Origin: an uncultured Clostridia bacterium
GTDB taxonomy: Bacteria; Bacillota; Clostridia; Oscillospirales; Oscillospiraceae
DNA: 6,860 nt
Assembly: GCA_937892865.1 (NCBI GenBank)
Contig: CALBJG010000127.1
Span: forward strand, 1-6,860
Direction of reading: 5' to 3'
Under the pieces are notes generated by a model. The model saw only the letters and a list, made by a program, of their open reading frames with translations, was not told the DNA's origin and searched no databases. The translations under genes and the position numbers were made by a program. Positions 1 through 4,928 of this stretch are shown here, in pieces; within the stretch, counting starts at the first letter, position 1, and each line of letters opens with the position of its first letter.

Positions 1-126
1 GGTAGCGGAGGAATAGTTCATATCCGGCAGGGCGGTGATGGCCTTGGAGCCAACAGGCTCGGCGGTGCGGATATACAGGTCCACGACGGAGCGCAGTACC
101 TTCTTTTTCCGTTCGGTCAGTTCCAT
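1..126 (-). CDS. hrcA: Heat-inducible transcription repressor HrcA (N-terminal fragment, continues off left edge)
   Basis: Only the first 42 codons are visible; the frame stays open to base 1. The translation begins MELTERKKKVLRSVVDLYIR and continues with TAEPVGSKAI, the typical start of the HrcA winged-helix DNA-binding domain (residues about 1-42 here). HrcA represses class I heat-shock genes by binding CIRCE operators and needs GroEL to stay active. The start ATG (124-126 on the complement) has a GGAGG ribosome site at 134-138. Identity is strongly supported by two CIRCE sites and a sigma-A promoter immediately upstream, which indicate autoregulation. In Bacillota hrcA commonly heads hrcA-grpE-dnaK-dnaJ; those genes would lie off the left edge, which is inference. 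Confidence 0.95.
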   Translation of the reverse strand, partial: MELTERKKKVLRSVVDLYIRTAEPVGSKAITALPDMNYSSAT

Positions 127-148
127 ACCGTAGCCTCCGTTTCTTGCT

Positions 149-175
149 TTAGCACTCTTTGTCTTTAAGTGCTAA
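149..175 (-). promoter_or_regulatory. CIRCE operator 1 (HrcA binding site)
   Basis: The site is an inverted repeat TTAGCACTC-N9-AAGTGCTAA on the given strand. It differs from the consensus TTAGCACTC-N9-GAGTGCTAA at one base. It lies between the -10 (180-185) and the hrcA ribosome site (134-138), covering the expected transcription start. This is the classical place for HrcA repression. Confidence 0.95.
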
Positions 176-199
176 GCACACTATACAATAGAGTGCTAA
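173..199 (-). promoter_or_regulatory. Second, degenerate CIRCE overlapping the first and the -10
   Basis: The half-site GAGTGCTAA at 191-199 is perfect. Nine bases away, at 173-181, lies TAAGCACAC, which matches 7 of 9 bases of the other CIRCE half. The 9-4-half geometry (9-N9-9) is therefore kept, giving a second CIRCE-like site that shares 3 bp with the first. Its spacer contains most of the -10 hexamer. The sequence is seen directly; binding by HrcA is inference. Confidence 0.7.
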
Positions 200-208
200 A
201 AAAGTCAA
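180..208 (-). promoter_or_regulatory. Sigma-A promoter of hrcA
   Basis: Read on the minus strand, -35 is TTGACT (203-208), the spacer is exactly 17 bp, and -10 is TATAGT (180-185). Both hexamers match 5 of 6 consensus bases. The start of transcription would fall near 172-174, inside the CIRCE pair, so a bound repressor would block this promoter. Confidence 0.85.
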
Positions 209-291
209 TACCCTGAATGATAAATAATCTGTGAACAAAGAAAAAACCGCGTATTTTCTAATAGTTTCAACTATTGACCCGGGAATTATGC

Positions 292-324
292 AAAAAAGAC
301 GCCGCTGTGAATTTCACAGCGGCG
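292..324 (-). terminator. Rho-independent terminator of the mrnC-rqcH-hydrolase operon
   Basis: There is a perfect 11-bp GC-rich stem, CGCCGCTGTGA paired with TCACAGCGGCG (300-310 with 314-324), with a 3-base loop. On the minus strand it is followed by TCTTTTTT (292-299). It starts 6 bases beyond the stop codon of the alpha/beta hydrolase gene. It separates that operon from the hrcA promoter. Confidence 0.93.
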
Positions 325-330
325 GTGCGG

Positions 331-1188
331 TTATTGCATTTTTAAAACCATTTTCATCCATTTTTTGGCGGCGCACAGCCAATCGCTTAAGTACTCCATA
401 CCCGGTTCGATCTCCGGGCAAGTCTGCAGATCGGCAGTGGAGCGGCCATGACAGCCATAGGGGTAGATGTGGCACTCGAAAGGTACTTTGCGTTTAGACA
501 ACGCAGTGGCATAGAAAAGACTGTTTTCCACCGGAACGAGGGCATCTTCTGCTGTGTGCCAGATAAAGGTGGGGGGCGTATCCTCTGTCACCTGATACTC
601 ACAGGAGAATTTGGGAAGATCTTCTTCTTTTATGGGGAAGTAACCGGCCAGTTTCTCAATAGAGCCTCTGTGACAGTGGTTGGGGTCGGCGGTGATGACC
701 GGGTAACCCAATAAGCAGGCAGCGACTTTTTTGCTTTTGGGGAACAGTTCCCGCACTTCCTTACAATGATAATAATTGGTATAGTGGGCAGCCAGATGAC
801 CGCCGGCAGAGAAACCGGCAATGGCGATCCGTTCCGGATCACAGCGCCAATCGGCGGCATTTTCCGTAATGAGTTCCATAACCGCCGCCACTTCCCGCAA
901 CTGGGTGGGGAAACGGTCATCGGCTTTGGTGGAATAGGTGAGGATAAAGGCGTTGAAACCTGCAGGCAGGAAATTCAGAACCACCGGTTCTGCCTCTCTG
1001 CGGCTGCAGGACCAGTAGCCGCCACCGGGACAGACCAGCAGGCAGGGGCGTTTTTCGTGTCCGGGGATGATGCGGGGTTCTACACCCGCCCGGATCGCAT
1101 CCTGCAGGTAGATCTCCAGCACCGGATCACGACCATTGTCACCCAGAAAAGGGAAACGGTCTTTTAAGTGGATTTTTTCGTAGCGCAT
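331..1188 (-). CDS. Alpha/beta hydrolase, esterase/lipase-like (BD-FAE / acetyl-xylan-esterase-like)
   Basis: This 285-aa protein has an alpha/beta-hydrolase fold and no signal peptide, so it is probably cytoplasmic. Visible landmarks are an oxyanion-hole loop CPGGGYW (53-59), a nucleophile elbow GFSAGG (125-130, Ser127), a probable acid Asp215 in HTAEDALVP, and a catalytic His247 in YPYGCHG. Order and spacing fit the small esterase families (BD-FAE, hormone-sensitive-lipase-like) that act on acetyl or feruloyl esters. The real substrate cannot be read from sequence. The start ATG overlaps the rqcH stop by one base (TGATG), and an AGGAGG ribosome site at 1196-1201 lies inside the end of rqcH. 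It is therefore the last, translationally coupled gene of the operon, followed by a terminator. A polysaccharide-esterase role would be unrelated to its two RNA/ribosome neighbours. Confidence 0.87.
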   Translation of the reverse strand: MRYEKIHLKDRFPFLGDNGRDPVLEIYLQDAIRAGVEPRIIPGHEKRPCLLVCPGGGYWSCSRREAEPVVLNFLPAGFNAFILTYSTKADDRFPTQLREVAAVMELITENAADWRCDPERIAIAGFSAGGHLAAHYTNYYHCKEVRELFPKSKKVAACLLGYPVITADPNHCHRGSIEKLAGYFPIKEEDLPKFSCEYQVTEDTPPTFIWHTAEDALVPVENSLFYATALSKRKVPFECHIYPYGCHGRSTADLQTCPEIEPGMEYLSDWLCAAKKWMKMVLKMQ

Positions 1189-2948
1189 CAGGATTCCTCC
1201 TCTTTTTTCTCCGCGTTCAATGCGTCAACAACGATGTCTTTATAGGGATTGGCGATAACGGTTTTGTAGGTGTGATAAATCACCATACCCGGTTTGCCCG
1301 CAGGATGCTTTTTCACCTGCTTGACTGGGGTCACATCCACGGCGATATTCTGTCCGCCTTTGGTCTCTGCGTAGTAAGCGGCGAGTTGCGCCGCCTGGGT
1401 GATGGTATCGTCCGGGGGTGTGGCGCCACCGCAGGAAATGATCACATGGCTGCCGTGGACTTTGGAGGCGTGGAGCCAGATGTCATCTTTTCGGGCGGCT
1501 TTGAAGGTCAGTTCCTCGTTTTGCCGGTTGTTTCTGCCAACATAAATGGGATAACCGTCGGTGGATTCAAAACGCATAGGGGCAGATTTCGTCTGCTTCA
1601 TACGCTTTTTTGCGCTGTCCGGGCGGACATATCCACCGTCGGCAAGTTCCTTGCGGATATCTTCCAATTCCGCTTCTGTTTCCGCTCTTTCCAGTTCTTC
1701 CAGCACACTTTGCAGATAGGAACGCTCCTGCCCGGCGATTTCGATCTGTTTGGTCAGTTCCTTTTCCGCATTTTTCATACGGGTGTAGTCTTTATAGAAC
1801 TTTGCCGCATTTTGCTGGGGAGAAAGGGTTTCGGACAAGGGAATCTGAATGACTGCCATATTTTCATCGTAAAAATCTTCCGCTTCCAGAATTTTTTGCC
1901 CCTTGGTGATCCGGTGGATGTTGGCGGTGACGATGTCGCCCAACTGGCGAAGCCGCTCCCGGTCATAGGTGGCAAGGAGTTCTTTTTCCTGAATGGCGAT
2001 TTTTTTGGTCAGACGCTGGACAAGGTTGCTGACAGTTTTTCGCACTGCCTGGCTTTTTTGCCGCATAGCATCTTTTTTATCCCGTACAATATAATATGCG
2101 TCCATCAGTCCGGTAAAGGAATCTGCCCTCTGGCAGTTGCCGTACTGACGGATGGGACAGAAAGCAAACTGTTTGGGTGTGCCGTCTGTCTGGGCATAGA
2201 AATAGGGAGCAGGGTGGATCAAATGTTCCCGGAAGAACAGAAAAAGTTTTTCGCCTACAGTAGCAATATCCATATTCTCCACCCGGGCATCTGTATCCCC
2301 GGCGGCAAACAGCGCCGCTTCCCGGCACACCAGGGGAGAAAGTCCACCCAGGGTATCCATTAGTCGGTCTGCCAAAATATCCGCGCCCGGTTGGGATAAA
2401 AGGTTTACATAATCTTCTTGCGTTAAAACAGAAGGATCTTGCTTTGCTACCTTTTCCGGCATCTGGTACAGAAGACCGGGCAAGGCTGGCCGCTTGATGG
2501 TATCGTCCAGGCCGATACGCCGCAGGCAATCGGTGATGCGACCATCTTCGTCCACAAGATAGATGTTGCAGGTCCTGCCCATCAGTTCTGCGATGAGTTT
2601 CCGCTCTGCAGGGTAGCCCATTTCATCGGTGCAGGCGAAGGTGAAGATCGCCATACGCTCCATAGGGGGCTGTTCCACCGATACCAGCCGCCCGCCGGAC
2701 AAGTGTTTCCGCAGCAGCATACAGAACATAGGGGGCTGCTCCGGATTTTCCGGATTAGCGGCAGTCAAGTGCAGACGGGGGGCGGCAGGATTGGCGGCGA
2801 TGAGCAGTTTTTGCCTGCTGCCTTCACACCGCAGGTGCAATATTAAAGTGTCCCGGCTGGGCTGGTGGATCTTTTCCACCCGGGAGCCGGTGGCGGTCTG
2901 CCGGATCTCGTCCAGAACCGCTTTCAAAAAATAAGCATCAAATGCCAT
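1188..2948 (-). CDS. rqcH: Rqc2-type NFACT protein RqcH (FbpA/PavA family), ribosome quality control
   Basis: This 586-aa protein matches the usual full length for bacterial NFACT proteins (about 550-590). RqcH binds stalled 50S-peptidyl-tRNA complexes, recruits tRNA-Ala and adds alanine tails that mark nascent chains for degradation. Older names are fibronectin-binding protein FbpA/PavA. Domains in order are NFACT-N (from MAFDAYFLKAVLDEI), a helix-hairpin-helix-like stretch near 189-215, a long charged coiled-coil region of about 290-440, and NFACT-R (about 460-570). NFACT-R carries DIWLHA (489-494) and HGSHVII (498-504). The catalytically important Asp-Arg pair of Bacillus subtilis RqcH (D97/R98) is Glu97-Arg98 here. 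The start ATG overlaps the mrnC stop (TAATG), with GAGGAAG at 2953-2959 as ribosome site. It is the middle gene of a three-gene operon. Confidence 0.95.
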   Translation of the reverse strand: MAFDAYFLKAVLDEIRQTATGSRVEKIHQPSRDTLILHLRCEGSRQKLLIAANPAAPRLHLTAANPENPEQPPMFCMLLRKHLSGGRLVSVEQPPMERMAIFTFACTDEMGYPAERKLIAELMGRTCNIYLVDEDGRITDCLRRIGLDDTIKRPALPGLLYQMPEKVAKQDPSVLTQEDYVNLLSQPGADILADRLMDTLGGLSPLVCREAALFAAGDTDARVENMDIATVGEKLFLFFREHLIHPAPYFYAQTDGTPKQFAFCPIRQYGNCQRADSFTGLMDAYYIVRDKKDAMRQKSQAVRKTVSNLVQRLTKKIAIQEKELLATYDRERLRQLGDIVTANIHRITKGQKILEAEDFYDENMAVIQIPLSETLSPQQNAAKFYKDYTRMKNAEKELTKQIEIAGQERSYLQSVLEELERAETEAELEDIRKELADGGYVRPDSAKKRMKQTKSAPMRFESTDGYPIYVGRNNRQNEELTFKAARKDDIWLHASKVHGSHVIISCGGATPPDDTITQAAQLAAYYAETKGGQNIAVDVTPVKQVKKHPAGKPGMVIYHTYKTVIANPYKDIVVDALNAEKKEEES

Positions 2949-3355
2949 TATGCTTCCTCATTCATTATAATATGGAATAGTTCATTGATCCGGTCGGTTC
3001 TGCCCAGCAGATACAGCGCGCCGAACAGCGCCTCCAAACCGGTGGCTTTGGCATACTCCTGGGGAGAGGCGGATTTGGGCGCAGCGTGGGTGTGGGCATT
3101 CTTGCCCCGGCGATAGTAGCCGAACTCCTCTTCCGTCAGCAAAGGTTTTAATTTGTCGGCATATTTGGCCTGGGCAGTTGCTTTGACCATATTGACGGTG
3201 TCTTTGTGGAGTTTCAGCACCGTTCGGTCGCCGTGGCTGCATAGGTATGCCCGGCACAGCAAGTCAAACACGCCGTCGCCAATATGGGCAAGTCCCAGCG
3301 TGGACATACCGATGAGTTTCTGATGATCGAAATTCATTTGAAAATAGTTTTCCAT
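2948..3355 (-). CDS. mrnC: Mini-ribonuclease III (MrnC)
   Basis: This 135-aa protein has an RNase III catalytic domain but no dsRNA-binding domain, as expected for Mini-III, which matures 23S rRNA ends in Bacillota. The signature HIGDGVFDLLCR contains the metal-binding Asp27. The family usually has Glu where this protein has Asp31 (B. subtilis reads GDAIFE). RRGKNA (82-87) and GLEALFGALYLLG with Glu108 match the second half of the active site. The start chosen is the second in-frame ATG (3353-3355) because GGAG (3362-3365) sits 6 bases before it. The ATG at 3365-3367 (MENIMENY) has no ribosome site and is only about 14 bases from the expected transcription start. It is the first gene of the operon; its stop overlaps the rqcH start. 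In many Bacillota mrnC instead lies beside cysS, so this pairing with rqcH is notable. Confidence 0.92.
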   Translation of the reverse strand: MENYFQMNFDHQKLIGMSTLGLAHIGDGVFDLLCRAYLCSHGDRTVLKLHKDTVNMVKATAQAKYADKLKPLLTEEEFGYYRRGKNAHTHAAPKSASPQEYAKATGLEALFGALYLLGRTDRINELFHIIMNEEA

Positions 3356-3361
3356 AATGTT

Positions 3362-3365
3362 CTCC
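3362..3365 (-). promoter_or_regulatory. Ribosome binding site deciding the mrnC start
   Basis: On the minus strand the sequence reads GGAG-AACATT-ATG. The 6-base spacing is good for the ATG at 3355. The same GGAG overlaps the upstream ATG at 3367, which itself has no Shine-Dalgarno motif. Confidence 0.6.
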
Positions 3366-3387
3366 ATAGGTAAAACAGATTGCTTCT

Positions 3388-3416
3388 ATGGTAACAGATT
3401 TTTATATGGGTGTCAA
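3388..3416 (-). promoter_or_regulatory. Sigma-A promoter of the mrnC-rqcH-hydrolase operon
   Basis: On the minus strand, -35 is a perfect TTGACA (3411-3416), the spacer is 17 bp, and -10 is TACCAT (3388-3393) preceded by TGT, an extended -10 form. Transcription should begin near 3381, giving a short leader of about 25 bases before the preferred mrnC start. Confidence 0.82.
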
Positions 3417-3423
3417 ATTCCGG

Positions 3424-3586
3424 TTTGTCGAGGTGTTTTAAATTACGAATCTCCACGTTGTCATTCCGAGCCAGTGCGCACACTGGCGTGGGAATCTCAA
3501 GTACGCACAACGGTTTTTGAGATTGCCACACCAGTGACCGATGTCACTGGTTCGCAATGACACGATAGATGGTACGGTTCGACAAA
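3424..3586. repeat. MITE-like palindromic intergenic element with nested hairpins
   Basis: The core at 3459-3562 is an imperfect palindrome. The left arm opens TGTCATTCCGAG and the reverse complement of the right arm opens TGTCATTGCGAA (10 of 12 match). The inner parts also match (CGTGGGAATCTCAA against TGTGGCAATCTCAA, 12 of 14). Each arm carries its own small hairpin: CCAGTG-CGCA-CACTGG (3471-3486) and CCAGTGAC-CGAT-GTCACTGG (3531-3550). An outer 8-bp pair, TTTGTCGA (3424-3431) and TCGACAAA (3579-3586), gives the wider limits. No transposase is present, so this is a non-autonomous element or a REP-like repeat. It sits between two divergent promoters, starting 8 bp behind the mrnC -35. No target-site duplication was recognised. 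Confidence 0.78.
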
Positions 3587-3625
3587 TTAGAATTGAGTTC
3601 CCGGCAAAAATTTTTCAAAAAAGTA

Positions 3626-3654
3626 TTGACAAATGAAAACAGCCGTGATATATT
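3626..3654 (+). promoter_or_regulatory. Sigma-A promoter of the perR operon
   Basis: The -35 is a perfect TTGACA (3626-3631), the spacer is 17 bp, and the -10 is TATATT (3649-3654), preceded by TGA as an extended -10. The expected transcription start is near 3661, at the edge of the palindrome at 3662-3684. Confidence 0.88.
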
Positions 3655-3661
3655 TTAGATG

Positions 3662-3684
3662 TAAATAAGAATTATTCGCATTTA
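3662..3684 (+). promoter_or_regulatory. Candidate Fur-family operator in the perR leader
   Basis: This is a 23-bp palindrome with 9 of 11 base pairs symmetric. The outer arms are TAAAT and ATTTA, and the inner core GAAT-T-ATTC is centred on 3673. It lies 7 bp downstream of the -10, over the likely transcription start, as expected for autoregulation by the encoded Fur-family protein. In the 7-1-7 Per-box register it matches only about 9 of 14 bases. The outer and central bases look somewhat more like a Zur-type box. Which metal regulator binds is therefore open. Confidence 0.55.
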
Positions 3685-3703
3685 GAAACAGAGAGGTGAG
3701 GAA

Positions 3704-4120
3704 ATGACACAACCCAAAAAGCATTTTCGCAAGCGCGATGCCATTCTCACCTGCCTGCAGGAATCCAAATCCCATCCTTCCGCAGAGGCGATCTACACCC
3801 GGTTAAAACCGGTGATACCGGATCTGTCCCTTGGTACAGTGTACCGGAATCTGAACCTGTTTAAACAGCAGGGGCTGGCCATCAGCGTAGCTACGGTCAG
3901 CGGTGTGGAGCGGTTCGACGGAGACACCCATCCCCATGTGCATTTTCTCTGCAACGGCTGTGATGCGGTGATCGATCTGGAGACCATGGCAGTGCCGGAA
4001 TCCTTGAAAGAGGCCGCCCGGCAGAGTTCCGGCGGGCAGATCGATGCCTGTAGTTTGAGTTTTACCGGTTTGTGCCGGGAATGTTTAAATGATCATAAGA
4101 AAAGTGGTGAATCTGCATGA
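3704..4120 (+). CDS. perR: Peroxide-responsive Fur-family repressor PerR
   Basis: This 138-aa Fur-family protein has an N-terminal winged helix (about 1-65, with LSLGTVYRNLNLF as recognition region) and a C-terminal dimerisation/metal domain. Compared with B. subtilis PerR, all five regulatory metal ligands appear: His24 (H37), Asp72 (D85), His78 and His80 (H91, H93) in FDGDTHPHVHFLC, and Asp91 (D104) in AVIDLE. Asp at the last position is typical of PerR, where Fur has Glu. The structural zinc site is C83-x2-C86 plus C124-x2-C127. PerR senses peroxide by iron-catalysed oxidation of its histidines and then releases DNA. GAGGTGA (3693-3699) is a near-perfect ribosome site. It heads an operon with a rubredoxin-like gene (ATGA overlap) and a rubrerythrin, which are typical PerR targets. 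Confidence 0.9.
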   Translation: MTQPKKHFRKRDAILTCLQESKSHPSAEAIYTRLKPVIPDLSLGTVYRNLNLFKQQGLAISVATVSGVERFDGDTHPHVHFLCNGCDAVIDLETMAVPESLKEAARQSSGGQIDACSLSFTGLCRECLNDHKKSGESA

Positions 4121-4230
4121 AGAAATTTGTATGTTCCGTTTGTGGTTATGAGTATGAGGGCGATGCATTGCCCGAGGATTACGAGTGCCCCCTTTGCGGC
4201 GTCGGTCCCGATCAGTTTGAAGAAGAATAA
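4117..4230 (+). CDS. 37-aa rubredoxin-like protein (FeCys4)
   Basis: A short gene of 37 codons begins at the ATG that overlaps the perR stop (ATGA), which suggests translational coupling. The protein starts MKKFVCSVCGYEYEGDALP. It has two Cys-x2-Cys knuckles, C6/C9 and C24/C27, 14 residues apart, which would bind one iron as in rubredoxins. It is shorter than classical rubredoxin (about 52 aa) and has the spacing of the rubredoxin domains found inside rubrerythrins. Its first 11 residues are identical to the N terminus of the rubrerythrin encoded just downstream. The acidic tail FEEE is typical of small electron carriers. The likely role is electron delivery to the neighbouring rubrerythrin; this is inferred from context and from the rdl gene of the D. 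vulgaris rbr operon. Confidence 0.88.
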   Translation: MKKFVCSVCGYEYEGDALPEDYECPLCGVGPDQFEEE

Positions 4231-4247
4231 ATAATAATTACTATAAA
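4217..4247 (+). promoter_or_regulatory. Possible internal promoter for rubrerythrin
   Basis: TTGAAG (4217-4222) and TATAAA (4242-4247) are separated by 19 bp, which is long. TACTAT at 4239-4244 would give 16 bp. The region is strongly AT-rich between two GC-richer genes and overlaps a Per-box-like site. A separate rubrerythrin transcript is possible but not shown. Confidence 0.35.
4232..4246 (+). promoter_or_regulatory. Per-box-like site upstream of rubrerythrin
   Basis: TAATAATTACTATAA matches 12 of the 14 specified bases of the B. subtilis Per box TTATAATNATTATAA. It lies 20 bases before the rubrerythrin start and overlaps the possible internal promoter. The local AT richness raises the chance of a random match. 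Confidence 0.45.
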
Positions 4248-4265
4248 ATTTTGGAGGATTCAATT

Positions 4266-4859
4266 ATGAAAAAGTTTGTATGCAGCGTTTGTGGTTATGT
4301 TCACACTGCCGATGAGTTGGCAGCGGATTTCAAGTGCCCCGTATGTAAGGTTCCCGCTTCCAAGTTCGTGGAGCAGAAGGGCGAGATGAAACTGGCTGCT
4401 GAGCACGAGTTCGGCATCTATGAGACCACTGTAGCAAATAACCCCGACATCTCCGATGCCGACAAGGCATATATCAAGGAGCAACTCTTTGCCAACTTCA
4501 ACGGCGAGTGCAGCGAAGTGGGTATGTATCTGTGCATGGCTCGCATTGCTCACCGTGAGGGCTACCCCGAAGTAGGTCTGTACTGGGAAAAGGCAGCCTG
4601 GGAAGAGGCAGAGCATGCTGCAAAGTTTGCAGAACTGCTGGGCAGCACCTTGGAGCCCAACATGAAGGCTACCACCAAGGATAACCTGGCATGGCGTGTG
4701 GACTGCGAGTTCGGCGCAACCCAGGGCAAGTTCGATCTGGCCTCCTGCGCTAAGAAGAACGGCCTGGATGCTATCCACGACACCGTCCACGAAATGGCCC
4801 GCGATGAGGCCCGCCACGGTGTGGCACTGAAGGGCTTGCTTGAAAGATATTTCAAGTAA
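4266..4859 (+). CDS. rbr: Reverse rubrerythrin (NADH-peroxidase type, N-terminal rubredoxin plus C-terminal diiron domain)
   Basis: This 197-aa protein has the reversed domain order known from clostridial revRbr: a rubredoxin-like domain first (C6/C9 and C24/C27), then a four-helix diiron bundle (about 50-197). Candidate iron ligands are Glu81 and Glu84 in the first helix pair, the ExxH motif EAEH (114-117), Glu148, and a second ExxH, EARH (181-184). The protein reduces hydrogen peroxide to water in the cytoplasm with electrons from NAD(P)H through rubredoxin-type carriers, and is a major peroxide defence in strict anaerobes. The start at 4266 is chosen because GGAGG (4253-4257) lies 8 bases before it. 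An in-frame TTG at 4251 would overlap that site and is unlikely. Codons are strongly biased (AAG, GCC, CTG, GAG), suggesting high expression. It is the last gene of the perR operon. Confidence 0.94.
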   Translation: MKKFVCSVCGYVHTADELAADFKCPVCKVPASKFVEQKGEMKLAAEHEFGIYETTVANNPDISDADKAYIKEQLFANFNGECSEVGMYLCMARIAHREGYPEVGLYWEKAAWEEAEHAAKFAELLGSTLEPNMKATTKDNLAWRVDCEFGATQGKFDLASCAKKNGLDAIHDTVHEMARDEARHGVALKGLLERYFK

Positions 4860-4866
4860 TATTTGA

Positions 4867-4895
4867 TTGACCAATCACCCAAGATGTGCTACCAT
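4867..4895 (+). promoter_or_regulatory. Possible promoter embedded in the terminator, for the membrane gene
   Basis: TTGACC (4867-4872), a 17-bp spacer ending in TGC, and TACCAT (4890-4895) closely resemble the mrnC promoter layout (same -10, extended -10). The -10 lies in the upstream arm and loop of the rubrerythrin terminator. It would start transcription near 4902, about 27 bases before the membrane-protein gene. Confidence 0.45.
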
Positions 4896-4916
4896 AACGG
4901 TAGCACATCTTTTGTT
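4881..4916 (+). terminator. Rho-independent terminator of the perR-rubrerythrin operon
   Basis: A perfect 13-bp stem runs from AAGATGTGCTACC (4881-4893) to GGTAGCACATCTT (4899-4911), with a 5-base loop. It is followed by a T-rich tail (TTTTGTT counting the last stem bases). It begins 21 bases after the rubrerythrin stop. Confidence 0.9.
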
Positions 4917-4928
4917 AAGGGTGGTAGA

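Noticed and set aside
260..275. Inverted repeat AATAGT-TTCA-ACTATT
   Set aside because: The stem is only 6 bp of mostly A-T pairs, with no T tract and no link to a promoter. The rest of 209-291 shows nothing further.
1272..2363. Long open frame (363 codons) on the plus strand
   Set aside because: It is the mirror of the rqcH coding frame: no ribosome site, no recognisable domain, and rqcH on the other strand is a clear full-length family member.
3357..3560. Small open frame across the intergenic repeat
   Set aside because: Its residues are a translation of the palindromic element and the mrnC promoter; it has no ribosome site and no protein-like composition.
3459..3562. Possible CRISPR repeats
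   Set aside because: The repeated units are two inverted arms of one palindrome, not direct repeats with regular spacers, and no cas gene is present.
4260..4874. Long open frame (204 codons) on the minus strand
   Set aside because: It is antisense to the rubrerythrin gene, whose strongly biased codons remove stops from the opposite strand. It resembles no protein and lacks expression signals.
4863..4928. Longer N terminus for the membrane protein
   Set aside because: It would be translated from the terminator hairpin, has no ribosome site, and adds hydrophilic residues not needed for the membrane topology.
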